NCBI GenBank assembly: GCA_039621445.1
Contig: CP154955.1
Location: forward strand, 51,241,384-51,305,383
Direction of reading: 5' to 3'
Length of the DNA: 64,000 nucleotides
DNA from: Euglena gracilis
Taxonomy: Eukaryota; Euglenida; Euglenophyceae; Euglenales
The position numbers and the translations under genes are program-made. This document shows positions 22,979 to 37,396 of this stretch, piece after piece. Numbering within the stretch: position 1 is the stretch's first letter; the number at the start of each line of letters is the position of its first letter. Under the pieces are notes generated by a model that had not been told where the DNA came from, made no database searches, and was given only the letters and a program-made list of their open reading frames with translations.

Positions 22979-23258
22979 CAGGGTTTTTTTTTAAGACCGG
23001 GGGGGGGGTCTCCACCCACCCCCTGGGGGGGCCCCCCAGGGGGGGGGGGTCCCGGGGGACCCACAAAAAAATGGCTGAAAATCGCGAAAAGTGCTAAAAA
23101 AGGCACTTTTTTCGGTGCCTTCGGCGCCGAAAAGTATATCCCACCCCCCTCCGGGGGGACCCCCCCCGGGGGGGGGAGCTCGGGCCCCACCCCACCCACC
23201 CACCCCCCCCACCCCCCCCCTCCCCCCCCCCGGGGGTCCACGACTAAAAAAACCCCTG
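22979..23258. mobile_element. hAT-like MITE, 280 bp, present only in unit 1
   Basis: The element starts CAGGGTTTTTTTTTAAGACC and ends with the inverted counterpart AAAAAAACCCCTG. It is flanked by the 8-bp direct repeat ACCTCAAC (22,971-22,978 and 23,259-23,266). Unit 2 has a single ACCTCAAC at 44,193-44,200 and no insert, which gives a precise empty site. The interior is G/C homopolymer and a palindromic TCGGTGCCTTCGGCGCCGA. It encodes nothing, so a transposase must act in trans. Confidence 0.88.
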
Positions 23259-23499
23259 ACCTCAACGAGTAACCCCCAGAGCAAAAAGCCATAAAGCAAC
23301 ACGACAATAAAATTCGCCAAATAGCGGTCAAAAATTCACAAGCACCAGTACGTCTCCTCCCAGAAGCATTTGACAAAAACCCATGAAACCGCCCAACATC
23401 GTTGGCGAAACCCCTCCTGCAGGACAAAAAGGCATTCTGTGTCCACTTTAACCCCCCGCCCCTTCCGGTGCACCAAACTGGGTCCCAGACGTTCAACTA

Positions 23500-23760
23500 A
23501 AAATCCACAGGGAAAAAATGGACCAAAACTCGACATTTTCAGCGAAAACGGCGAAACACCGGGGGAAATTGATTTCAGGCGCCCTTAACCTGTGCCAAAC
23601 AAATCAAAACGTCAAATATGCAATTTTCAACTTTTTGGTTTCCGACCCCGTTCAAGCCCCAGACCACCCCTTTGTTGGCCCTTTGGCCCAGAGGGGGAGT
23701 GGTCCTTAAGAAATTAAAAAAGAAAAAACTTCACGTCCCTTGAGGACCGCCTGGGTGTTA
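23500..23760 (+). repeat. Dispersed repeat, GGTCCTTAAG family, copy a
   Basis: TCAGCGAAAACGG, AATCAAAACGTCAAATATGC, GACCCCGTTCAAGCCCCAGA, CCTTTGGCC and GGTCCTTAAGAAATTAAA appear in this order. Related copies with the same order lie at 26,720-27,025, 27,600-27,810 and 28,100-28,215, and in unit 2. Confidence 0.6.
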
Positions 23761-23911
23761 TCAGTCGGTCCATAAGCTGCTTTGCCATTTGACCCAGAAA
23801 ATTGGCAAACAAAAGCTGAGTGGCAGACGTTGCAATTAAACAGCAACATAGCCCCAATTGCTCAGGCAAGAAGCCTTGCTCCAATTAGCCTGGAGCAAGA
23901 CAGAGGAAGAC

Positions 23912-24103
23912 TTCCAGCCAGGGGGCGGGTGCCGCACACTGGCAGCGGTTTGCAATCGACACCCGCCAGCCTTTCCCCTCGCACTCCCCACTCGCCGCGC
24001 ACGACACGTGCGGGAATCGGTGCAGCAGGCAGGTTTCGGGCGCCGGCCGGGTCAGTTCCATACGGCAGTCGGTGGTGAGGGCCGTCGCACGGGGGGGCAT
24101 AAG
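23912..24103 (-). CDS. Candidate Cys-rich exon, unit 1
   Basis: A 192-nt minus-strand frame runs from acceptor GGCAG to a possible donor GAA/GTCTTC. It includes ALTTDCRMELTRPAPETCLL, HRFPHVSCAASGECEGKGWR and VSIANRCQCAAPAPWLE. Between the units three differences fall in this frame: two are silent and one is Ala/Thr, as expected of coding DNA. Six cysteines lie in the last 60 residues. HRFPHVS-C--G recalls the PTB domain of TBC1D1/4-type RabGAPs, but the match is short and I do not claim it. In unit 2 a small transposon sits exactly at the 3' end. Confidence 0.5.
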
Positions 24104-24285
24104 CTGCCAATCTTGGTCAGGCCCTGGTTTAGGGTTTGGGGTTCAGGCTAGGTCCACTACCCCCACCCCCCTGCAGACTATCCCGGCGCATTGGCACGCA
24201 TATTGGCCCCACCGGCTGGGGGGCACCGTTGGGGGGTTGACTCTGACAGACTGGCGAACCAGCAAGCAAGCAGGGCGATGAGGTA

Positions 24286-24318
24286 TGATGATGATGATGA
24301 TGATGACGATGAGCAGGC
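24286..24318. repeat. (ATG)n tract, unit 1 only
   Basis: About seven ATG/GAT units plus ACGATGAGCAG form an insertion of about 33 bp relative to unit 2, where GAGGTAGCGAGATTGG is continuous (45,309-45,324). Confidence 0.85.
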
Positions 24319-24539
24319 GAGATTGGGTTGCCGAAGCCGGAAAACCAATCAATCGCTGGGGACCTCCAAGGAGAGAGGGGTCTGGGTGGGAGTCAACATC
24401 CCGTCAGAAAACCGGCTTTCCGAAGGCAGCTGGACAGACAAGTCGCCCAAGTTGGGCGCCTCATTTGCCTGGCTTCCCGCAGTCTGTCACCTGTCGTCTG
24501 CCATGGGCTGCCCAACAGCCATACAGCCAGGGTTAATGA

Positions 24540-24750
24540 CAGCTCCACCCCAAGGCAGGTAGCTCCACTCGGCAACTGCTATTCTGGCAATCGAGAACCC
24601 CACCTCCCCCTCCGCAGACCAAGGGCCCTGCCCCCAGGGTCAAACGAGCTGCTGTTCAAAGCGCACTTGATGTTCCCGCACGGCCAACCCTGGCCCTGTT
24701 CAGGAACCCTCGGACCCCAATTAGGGATGCTTCCACACCGCCCACGTGGA
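24540..24750 (+). CDS. Weak candidate exon
   Basis: After CCTCCGCAG (about 24,618) the plus strand reads TKGPAPRVKRAAVQSALDVP, then ARPTLALFRNPRTPI. Another plus frame and the minus strand are also open, and no clear donor is seen. The sequence is unchanged in unit 2 (about 45,616-45,720), but so is most of its noncoding surroundings, so conservation does not help. Confidence 0.2.
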
Positions 24751-25473
24751 TGATATGAGAAAGATTCATTTTTGGGGCATATTTAAAAAAAGCAATTTAC
24801 TGAAACGCGGCTGAAAAGATTGCACATGTGGTTGTTCTCATGTGATGCGCAGTGATCATCATGTACCCACCACCACCACGTGTGGCATGTGGTGGATGCG
24901 ATGTGAAACCATGCTTTTCTACGTTGTTCCAAAGTCAATTTCTCGTCTATTTTAAACACGAGCCTGAACCCAATACTTCCCAACTCCCCCATAAGGTTAT
25001 GGCAAACGTGTTTCGTGCACAGAGATAATACAGAGTTTGCGGTGTTAAGAGCCGAGGTGCAACTGGGTGCCTGTGTGCCTGAGGGCATGGTCAGAGGGAC
25101 CTGTGAATGGAGTGACCACCACCCATTATGAGGTAATAATGTAAAAAAAAATCAGAATATGGGATAAATTGAAAACAGAACTTCATTGCACAGACACGCA
25201 AGAGGGAGAGGGAGAGAGAGGCTATTTTAACCAAAATATATTCAAACGGTAATTTAATAAAACGAAATTTAGTTTAAAATCTAATTTAGTTTTAAAGTTT
25301 AGTATAAAATGAAATCTCAAAAAATAACAAAAAAATTAATGCAAAAAAACAGAACATTGTGGAAACAAAAACGCCGGGATCATATCTGTGCTCAAAATGT
25401 GGGAAGTGCAGACTGCACACAAACCATGCGTTGTGTCTGTCACAAGCACAAAGAAATACAAATAGCCCCTCAC

Positions 25474-25571
25474 CAGCTGGCACAGCGCCCTCGGATCATC
25501 GGGCTTCCCCCAGTGCGGACGTGGAGAGGGCGTTGGGGTGGACACTGGAGACTGGGTGTAGTTCCAGGCGC
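25474..25571 (-). CDS. Candidate exon, unit 1, minus strand
   Basis: A 98-nt frame lies between acceptor TTAACCCAG and donor GTGAGG. It encodes AWNYTQSPVSTPTPSPRPHW, then GKPDDPRALCQL, beginning with two bases of a split codon and ending in phase 0. The Pro/Ser/Thr-rich first half followed by WGKPDDPRALCQL is protein-like, and the donor is a good consensus. It lies upstream of the 23,912-24,103 exon and joins it in phase. I do not recognise the family. Identical in unit 2. Confidence 0.5.
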
Positions 25572-25599
25572 CTGGGTTAAGCCGGCACCCCTCATGCCC

Positions 25600-28500
25600 A
25601 GTTTGGGGAACCGAACCGCCCCCCGGCAGGGACTTGCAACCCGGCGGCAACCTAACAGCATACGTCCTTTCACGCGAACGCCCCTGGGCAGATTCTCGGG
25701 TCTAACACTTGCAACGGTCGAATGGTTGATTTGATGTGGAAAATAATTATGTAAACATGTATGAAAATAATGATATACGTGTAATTATGTAATTAAGAAA
25801 TGCTTTTCTAACCCCCCCCAATGATAACCCCTGGTATAAACCCCCAAAAAACTTTGCCCCCTGCAAAGCTAGTGGATGAATCTTTTTGGCCAGACCCCCT
25901 GCAAAATTATTTGGGCAATACCCAAAACCGTTGATGGACCCATTGACCAAAATGAAATTTGTTATCATTAGCTGCTTCCTTGTAAAGGGTGGGGGCAAAG
26001 CAATTCGGGCCGGACACGCAAAGCTTAAAGGCACTGCAAAATTATTTGGGGGGTCACTGAGCTCCTCTACATAAGAGCAAAACTTACTACAGAAAAATTT
26101 GAAAATTTCAAAATAACTCCAAAATGTTGGGGAATCAAAGGAAATCACTGGGGACCTAAAATAAAGCCCTTGGGACCGCTATCGCCCCATATGGGCGGCC
26201 AGGGCCAGTTGTGCGCCTGGGCTGGGCTGGGTCGTTGGGCCGCCACCGCTAGGCCGGGCTGGGCCGCTTCCGCCGCTTTTCCAAATTGAGCTGGGCTGGG
26301 CTGGGCCGCCTGGTCGGGCCGAAGGTCTGCCCTGGCAGCACAAGCCTCAAACAACTGCTGCGGCATGGCACCATCAGGGACGTAAAGAGCTCAGCACTAC
26401 ACAAAACTGGGTTTAGAATTTGGACACCCAACTCAGAGGTTGGGAGGTCATCATTGGGGGGTTATCATTTGGCGGGGGGAAAAAAAACTCCACAGCCAAA
26501 AGTTGGCCCCAAGAAGCGATTCAACAGGCTCTGGAGGCTGGGAATGGGCTTTGGGCTGTATTGGAAAAGGTAGCCTGGCAGGCTCAACGCCCTCCCCGAC
26601 CCGTAAAGCTGTGTAAGGGTCAGGGTCAGGGTGACAGGGGAGGAGATCCGGACCCTCTGCGGCCAAGGGGGGAAAACCCCGTTCATTTTTGGCCCTGGTT
26701 AGTGCATTTTCTCCGGGTGGAGGCATGACAAAGAGGGAGGACCCCCCCCCCGATGGAAGCGCGGGGCTGCTACAAGCGCGAGGGAGGTCCTTAAGGAAAC
26801 AAAAAAAAAACTCCGCTGTCCCAGCACATTCAGTAACATCAGTGAGAAATACACACAAAAATGGACACAGAGATTTGGCATTTTTCGGCGAGAACAGGTC
26901 GACATCGGGGGGAAAAAATTGGTTTATGGCAGCTCCAGTTCGGCGCTGGGCTGTCCCTTTGACCGGAGGGGGGGGTCCTCAAGAAATTAAAAAAAGATTC
27001 CCCGTCCCTTAAGGACCGCCGTGACAAGCGCAGGGTCCAAAGAAAAGCATACCCATAGCCATACCATAGCCATACCCATAGCCGCCAAAAGCGACGGTCC
27101 GCTACATGCACCCCCCCCGTTTTGATGGAACTCCCAAAGCAAATCCACAGAAAACCGCACACGCAGGGCCCAAACAGAAACACACCCCTGCCGTGAAAAG
27201 CATCCGCTCTCCGCGCACTCGCTTCTATTTGGGGGGGGTGCTATTTTGAAGAAAAAAATCGAGCAATTGTGAGAAACTGACCGCACTTGTCATCCCAGCG
27301 CCTGTCGGAGATCCCCCGGGGCGGGCAGCGTCGAGGGGGGGAAAGCTGGGCCGCGGTGCCGCCATTCCACCAAAGCGCTTCCAAGACACCTCCAGAGGGA
27401 GTCCCAGTGTCCAGGGAATGTCGGTTTACCAACCCGGGTGCCTTGTGCTATGGGGTACCTGGCCATAGCAGCCCCCCCCCCCCCCGGGAGGGTTTGGTTC
27501 CCAGCCCTGCCGACCCAGCCAATTTACCTTAAAACTGGCTGTTTTCGGGGATGGCGCCTTCGGCAGGGCGGGGGAGAATGTTCAGTCCCAATGCATTCCA
27601 TGAAAATTCCACTGGAAAAAAAATGGCCAAAAAACGGCCGCATTTTGGCGAAAACGGGGCAAACTTGCAGAAAACGTGCGTTCTGGCAAAACGTCAAAAA
27701 TGCATTTTCGAATTCTTTTCTTAATTTTTGACCCGGTTCGACCCCTGGACCGGCCATTGGCCAGCCATTAGGCCCAAGAGCGGTCCTGAAAGGGCGGTCC
27801 TCAGCAAAAATAAATCCCGTCTGGTGTGGACCTCCCTGGCCGTCAGTGCTTGAGGGGGGGTGCCCAGTAGCACTACCCCGACCTCCTGTTTCCAGCAACG
27901 GACCCAAAAATAAGGCCAAGGCGTTATTTTTTTTTGCGGGGTGACCTAAATGCAATAAATTATTTTGTCCTGGCACATTTAACTCACATGAAAAAGACAA
28001 AAGTCAAAATCTTTCCTGGAAGACACATGGGGAACAAGGAACAAGGTTCGTAGTCTCCTTGGACCATCGTCCAAACAACATCAAAACATTCAAAATTTAT
28101 TTAATTTCGAAATTTCGAAATTTAATTCGATTCTGTTCGAGGCCTAGACCGGCCTTTGGCCAGCACTCAAGGCCTGAAGGGGCAGCCCTGTCTCTTATGG
28201 ACCGCGATGTTTGGCCGATGGAGTACATGACGAAGACAACAATTCTTAGTTGGTCACATGGCCGTACTTCAATTCCCGCCCACCCGTCACTCTTCCGCGA
28301 TGACTCCGGATAGTGGACGGCACCGTGAGCGGAGGTTAAGGCAGGCAGGGGACCACGGACAGACAGAAACGGGAATATTGGCGACTGGGTCGGAGGAGGT
28401 CAGCAAGCGCCGGGACTGGAGGGCAAAGCTGCCACCTGCTGTGGCAGGGGGCCCTTAAGTGCACCCCCCCCCTTTTTGCCCACCGACTGGGTTCACACAA

Positions 28501-29690
28501 CCCCTGACCGGGGGGTGGTCGTGCGACTGAGTGCCAAAAACAAACCAATTTTCAAAGCCATCTGCGACCCCCCAGCGGGGGAGGGCCTGGTTTCAAACAA
28601 AAGCGATGGCAACAATTAACTACTGCCCCCCCCCCACTGGGTGGGGGACCGTTTCCCCAACCAGGGACTTCAGCCATCCCGGCGAAACCTCCGCCCCCCA
28701 TTTTCCCCTGAGAAATTGCGCCGGCTCTCCTCCGACTTTGCTGACCCGAAGAAGAATTGACCAACGGATACCATTTGGGTACCCACTTGTCCGAAGAAAC
28801 AAAATGACGGATGCGGCACGTCCCAAGAAAAACCTGACATCGGAAAGCAAACCAAACGGAAGATCCAGTTTGTGGTCCAGGTCGCAATACGTTGCGGAAC
28901 TAGCGAGTCCAAAATATGTGTGCCCACAATGACAAGTTTGTGGGCGATTTGGAAAAAGTTTTGATTCCAAGTGAAGGTCCAGCCTTCCAAGTGAAGACTC
29001 ATTCCGTGCAAGAAAATGAAAAATCAACCCCCAAAAAAAATTAAAAAACATACATTGCAAAACAGGGGTTGGGGGTGGGGGAAAGAGTACAATTTGAGCG
29101 GAAACTTGACATTGCACAGCTCCTTTTGGCAATTAAACCATGAAGTTTTTTTTGCATAGAAATGGCACCGTCCGTCTGCTTTATGAAACACTCAAGCATT
29201 GTTGATAAATGCTTGTTACCACTGAAAATGTATATCACCTCCCTCAGATTACTCCCAGTTAAACCCAGTGAATTCACCTCCGTACCTTTGCGAATGTCTC
29301 CTCTATTTCAAGGCGGCCAACGTTGGATAATTTGAACAGAAACAAACTCCACAAAAAAACCAGAATGTTTCAACTGGGAAATTTAACAGGAGGATTTGCA
29401 ACTACACCCCTTGTCCAAGACAATGCATTGCTGCATTCTGTCGTTGCACAAGGAGGGTGTCAATGCCACACCTTTCCAAGACACGGTACTTCAATTAAAA
29501 ACGCTGGATGATGTCCTAGAAAAAATGCCATTAGCACACGGTGTCACCTTGTCCTTCTCGGAAGGTAATTAAAAAAAACGGGACGCCTTATCCTCCATGG
29601 GACGTGATCAAAGAAGGGTACGTGTGTTCTGGCCACAACAGGTGGGGAGGAGACGTCGCGACCTGGCCCGTCAGACAACACGTCTGGCAC
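25600..29690. other. Repeat-rich stretch without assigned genes, unit 1
   Basis: Contains AT-rich sequence, (GGGCTGGGCTG)-type repeats at 26,215-26,310, GTAAAGAGCTCAGCACTA (26,380; also at about 20,480), and three copies of the GGTCCTTAAG family (26,720-28,215). A patch at 28,330-28,460 is open on both strands (plus AGDHGQTETGILATGSEEVS, minus FALQSRRLLTSSDPVANIPV) with no way to decide. The rest shows no supportable gene. Confidence 0.4.
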
Positions 29691-29829
29691 TGCGGGAGGA
29701 AGTGGGTTCGTGGTCGGCAGTCGTGGCGCCCGCACGAAGCCGTGCCGCATGTATGTGCTGCTTGTGTGTTGGGGTGAAGCTGCCTTGCTGGATGGGAGGG
29801 TTCTTTTTTTTGACGGCCGTAACCTTAAC

Positions 29830-30383
29830 CAGGGTTTCCCACAAATTCGTGCTTGGGACCCTCAATTCTGATTTGTGATTATTTGCGATTATTCGTGATT
29901 ATTCGTGATTATTCATGCAACCCAAAAATCGCCTGGTTTTTTACCGAACCTGCCCAGAAAACCAATGCACACTCCTCATCTGACTTGTGTATCACCTCCA
30001 ACGGCAGAAAACGAAGCTCGTTGACCAACTTGATTGAACAACAAACTTGCACATGAAGCAGATCTGCAGACAAAAAGTGATGCCAATGCATGACGTTGTC
30101 GCCGAAGCGTGTGGTGTTGCACTGTGCAGTGTTGTGTTGCACAGTGTGCTGTCCATGGGCAGAATGGGTCAGATCACATGTTGAACAGAGAAGCGCTCAA
30201 AATGCTCAAAATCGCCATTGCAGAACATCATGAGTGAGAACAAAAACTGTTCCAGGTCGTTCGTGAAAATTCGTGATTATTCGTGGTTATTTGTGATTAT
30301 TCGTGATTTTGGAAAACCCCAAAATTCGTGCTGGTTCGTGATTATTCTTGATTATTCGCGGCACGAATTTGTGGGAAACTCTG
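29830..30383. mobile_element. hAT-like non-autonomous element, unit 2 copy
   Basis: This is the duplicate of the element at 9,875, with the same termini and the same CCTTAAC flanks (29,823-29,829 and 30,384-30,390). Its presence in both units shows that the insertion is older than the duplication. Confidence 0.8.
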
Positions 30384-30440
30384 CCTTAACTCAATGATCT
30401 TGTGTTTTGCATCAGAGAGTTGTGCATGTGTGTGTGCTCT

Positions 30441-30512
<72 letters not shown>

Positions 30513-31189
30513 CGTGTGTGTGTGCGTGTGCACACACATGCGTGCACATGTGCGTGCACTCGTGTGTGCGTGCGTGGGTGCGTGCGCATGTCTGTGTGCG
30601 TGTGCGCATGTCCACCATGACTGCCGATTGGAGGAGTCAAGGTCAGAATTTGGAGCCCCACTTCGTCTTCTTGCAGAGGCCGGCCATGCCTTTATAATGG
30701 GAAGGGGATGCGGCCACTGATTTGCTGCGTTAACTGGTGTGAACTTCCCTGGACAAACACAAGGAGAAATTGGCATGGGTCTAAGAGCTGCATATTTCCC
30801 TGCGATCTTGGCAAAAACGTGCATCCCTTGGTACCATACCACCAGAGAGGGCGACAAGAAACCCCCCGGGTACAAACCCACATGCACATGGGCATAACTT
30901 AGGCATTCACCCCAATTTGTGTCCCATGGTGTACCTCCCGGGGGGGGGAGTCGAGCGGCCTCAACCCACCCACTCACATTGGACACCCACCTCCCCCCCA
31001 CCTGGGCAGATATGCACGTTACAGACCATTGAAAAATATAATTCTGCTTTTTGTGTTTTTCTTTTTGTATTCATTCTTGTCCAACTGATCCATTTGCGGC
31101 AGCACGGTGTAGCGCATCTCCCCCAGTCACAGTTAGGGTGTCCTATACAGGGCGCCCCCCCGCCCCCCCCCCCCCCATGTTAAGTGTAG

Positions 31190-31324
31190 CTACATCGGAG
31201 ACCCAATGAAAGGCGGGCCGGGGCGGCCCCCCTTCTTCTTCGGCCGTTTCTTCGGGCCGTCCTTGCCCCGGCCGCCGTCCGCTGCGGTGGGCCGCTGCCG
31301 CGACAGGATGGCCTGGCTGGCCGT
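31190..31324 (-). CDS. FCF2: FCF2 terminal exon, unit 2
   Basis: Counterpart of 11,207-11,341 with the same CTCAG acceptor, phase and TAG stop. It encodes the same 44 residues, including the basic tail KKRPKKKGGRPGPP. The single nucleotide difference from unit 1 is silent (proline CCG instead of CCA). Both copies are therefore intact in this exon. Confidence 0.82.
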   Translation of the reverse strand, partial: TASQAILSRQRPTAADGGRGKDGPKKRPKKKGGRPGPPFIGSPM

Positions 31325-32252
31325 CTGAGGGGCGGAGGGCGGAGGGGAGAGGGGGGGGGGGGCTGCCAGAGCCGGGTTGGGAAATCCCTGAAGGACAGCT
31401 GCTTATGTTTATTGTTAGTCCACCTGCCCATTATTACATCGTTGTTATTACATTCTGTCATGCTATCATTTTTTATGTTAATATTTTCAATTTTCATTAT
31501 ATTTATATTATTATCATTGCATCATATTGCAAATATTGTTGATTATTGTTATATTATAAAAACATTATTGTTATTGTCATCATCATATCGTTGGAGAATC
31601 TGCCTTATTATACATCATTATTGTTTTTTTGACTTCAAGTGTATCAACGTCATCGTTCCTCTGAATAGATTTGTGACGGAAATCAACAGCATTTTACCAG
31701 AAATTCACCCCAAGAATTTGGTGCCCCTCAAAAGGCGGGAGGAAATGATAAGACCCTCCACCGAATCACCCATACGGTTTCGGGGGTTCCCGTTCAGCCA
31801 CCCCCACCCCCCCCCTCTTCAATCCACCCACCGCCTCATCCCGCCACCCGGCGACCAGACCCACCCTGCCCAACCTCCCCCCAGCCAACTGCATGACACC
31901 GGCCGCCAGGGCATAAAATGAGCGGGGGTTGAGGCCCGAGGGGGGTTCAGGGACCCCTCTCTGTGATCAAAACAGTTTCTTCTCTGGCGCTTTCTGCCGG
32001 GATGTCTTTTCTTTTTGTGTATGCATTTGCTCCTTTTTTAAAAAAAAATATTCAAAAAAACGCGATTTTTTGGCTTTGTTCAAGCCCCCCCCCCAAAGGT
32101 CTCACAAGGGGAGGGGGAGCCCCCCCCATGGGGGGGGGGGTGTTGGCTTGAACCTCCCCCAGCCAAAAACAACGCTGACTTGATACTCTGCCTGCAGCCT
32201 GCTCTCCCCTGCGGCAGCCTGTGGACGCACGCGGAGCACGGAGGGTCCACAC

Positions 32253-32339
32253 GTCGTGGAGGAAGGCGTCGGCGACCCGTTGGCCCCGGCGCTGCTTGCG
32301 GCTGTGGAAATCCACCGCGCTGCCCACCACGTGGCCCAC
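32253..32339 (-). CDS. FCF2: FCF2 penultimate exon, unit 2
   Basis: Identical in sequence to 12,273-12,359, with acceptor CCCCCACAG and donor GTGTGG retained. It encodes the VGHVVGSAVDFHSRK core of the Fcf2 domain. Confidence 0.86.
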
Positions 32340-35259
<2,920 letters not shown>

Positions 35260-35410
35260 CTCGAAGAACTTTGGCATTGCCCGGCGGGTGACGCGGGCCC
35301 ACTTGTTCTCCCCGTTCTTGGTAGAGAACAGCCGGCGGTTCTGGATGAGGAACAGGTCTTGCTGTAGCTCCGGCGTCACCTGCTGCTTCTTCAGGGCCAG
35401 CCGATCGCTC
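35260..35410 (-). CDS. FCF2: FCF2 domain exon, unit 2
   Basis: Counterpart of 14,523-14,673. It encodes the same 50 residues (TPELQQDLFLIQNRR, then PKFFE at the donor). The acceptor changes from CATCAAAG to CATAAAAG, which keeps AG. The donor GAG/GTGTGT is unchanged. This copy could still be spliced and translated. Confidence 0.88.
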
Positions 35411-36129
35411 CTTTTATGAGCCGACCAACACAAAACAAACTGGGGTCTGTTGCGTGTCTGTGTGTGTGTGTGTGTGTATGGTGTGTGTGTGGGTGTGGTG
35501 TGGGTGTGTGTTGTGTGTGTATGTGTGTGTGTGTGTGTGTGTGTGCGTGTGTGTGTATGTGTGTGTGTGTTGTGTCTGAGGTCTTAACTTGAATGTGTGA
35601 AGCTGAATTAATCGGGGTAGCCGTTTCCTGTTTGGGGGGTTTGGCCACAGCTTGTCCAACATTGACCCCCCCCCCTGCGGGTTGCCAATTCTGCAAAAAA
35701 AAAAGCTGATGCCAAGGTTGGGTGGGGGTAATTGCCGCCTTCACCCAATCCTGCGATCTTTTTACCACCCTCTGGGACAGTTTTGCACGCACACAGAATG
35801 CGCTCACCAGGCTTCTTTGCACCCTCTGTGTGTTGCAGGTGGGTGGGCAGGGGGAGAAGACAGTGACATATTTTCGGTCTTGGTGGGTCGAAAATGGGGC
35901 GGAAATGGGCTACCTAGAGGCTTTTTTGGAAAATTTGGGCTGAAAAAAACTGAATTTTTGGGTGTGATTTGCATTTTTTTTTGTGCTGGGTTCGACCCCC
36001 GGTCCAACCCAGCTGGCGGTTTTAGAAGCCATTCCCTGAGGGGTCAGGTTTGTGGTGCATATTGGAATACACATGCTCTGGAACCGAACGTTTTGGGGTC
36101 CAACTATGGGCATTATTCCACACCTTTGG

Positions 36130-36332
36130 AAAAAATGGACTAGCTACACCCCCCCCGGGGGGGGGGGGGTCCGGGGGTCCCCCAACTGGAAAAAAAAAAT
36201 TCCTCCGGCGCTGCGCGCTGAGGTGGAAATGAGGTTTTTGGTAGGTTTTTGGCTGATTTTGTTCCAAAAATTCCCAAAAATGGCCAAAAACGGGCATTTT
36301 TGGCCATTTTTAGGGGTACCAAAAAAAATCGG
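36130..36332. mobile_element. 203-bp insertion of a dispersed repeat, unit 2 only
   Basis: Unit 1 reads CACCTTTGGTTAAAAG without a break (about 15,389-15,405). Unit 2 has 203 bp between TTTGG and TTAAAAG. The insert contains TAGCTACACCCCCC, GGTCCGGGGGTCCC and AATTCCTCCGGCGCTGCG, a relative of the repeat at 17,838-18,000. It ends GGGGTACCAAAAAAAATCGG. No clear terminal inverted repeat is seen, and at most a 2-bp (GG) duplication. Confidence 0.7.
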
Positions 36333-36401
36333 TTAAAAGTCCAATGGAAAGGTCGAAAAGGGCTTGCCTGCAGCTTACTGCATATACCACACACAACGCA
36401 A

Positions 36402-36495
<94 letters not shown>

Positions 36496-36640
36496 CACAC
36501 CACACACACACACCACACACACGGGCACACCACACACACACAACACACCCACACCCCCACACCCCCCCACACCCACACAAACACACAACCCACACACACA
36601 CACACACACCCACACACACGCACGCATGCACGCAACACCC
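36402..36640. repeat. (CA)n-rich tract, unit 2
   Basis: CA array interrupted by CGGGCACAC and CCCACACCCCC motifs and ending in GCACGCATGCACGC. Expanded and rearranged relative to 15,478-15,581. Confidence 0.95.
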
Positions 36641-37252
36641 CCCCCCCCCACAACACCGAAAGGTAAACGGGCCACTATTGACCATCAAAGCAAGTCCACA
36701 GGGAGAGAAACTTTGTTCAACTGAAAATTCCCACCTCCCAAAAGACACACACGCATCCCACTCCCAAAATCCCCCACCACGCTTAGACACTTCTGGCACT
36801 GCCAGAGCCCCTGGGAAACAGGGGGCGAAAAAAATTCCTGGCCAAAACCCACCCCCTCTCTCCCCCAGGAGGCCCCCCCCCCGCCGACCCCCCCCCCCCC
36901 TCCACCCACACCGCTGAATTCGCCCACCGGAGGAGGTCGACAACCCGCCGCCCTCAATACCACCTCGCTTATTTCAGGCACTGCCACCCCATACAGTAAA
37001 AATAGGCCGAGAATGTCGAAAAAAAATTTCTGGCCAAAACCTGACTCATGGAGCCCCCTGGAGGGGGGTCTAAACCGAGGAGGCCGAACCCACCCACCCG
37101 CTCTCGAGCACCCCCAGGTGATCTAAATGTGTTAAATGAATCGACCCTGCCAGTTTCCTTGGCGGACTCTGACAGGTGGAGGACAGTTATGACAATTTCC
37201 TGGGGGGGATACACCCCTGCTGGCACACAGGAATAAGAATGCCTCAACTCAC

Positions 37253-37396
37253 ACTGGTGTGGTGGTCGAAGGGCCGGCTGCGTATTCCGTACCAGTTCTT
37301 GAGCACCTCCACGCTCTGAAGGGGCAGGCGTGCCAGAGCGCAATCTGAACAATTGCGCACAGCACCACACCGCCCACACCGCGCAGAAAATGCTGC
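37253..37396 (-). CDS. Candidate exon, unit 2, with two compensating indels
   Basis: Same length (144 nt) as 16,281-16,424 and the same ends, with acceptor CCCAG and a consensus GTGAGT donor. A one-base insertion (GGGCGGTGTGG) and a later one-base deletion (CCCCTTCAG for CCCCTTTCAG) shift and then restore the frame. The middle therefore reads RCGAVRNCSDCALARLPL instead of the hydrophobic stretch of unit 1. The C-terminal part, QSVEVLKNWYGIRSRPFDHH, is shared. Which version is ancestral cannot be told. Confidence 0.4.

Noticed and set aside
23912-24103. PTB domain of a TBC1D1/4-type RabGAP (HRFPHVS-C--G)
   Set aside because: The resemblance is short, no TBC domain is visible nearby, and the exon is cysteine-rich in a way not typical of PTB domains.
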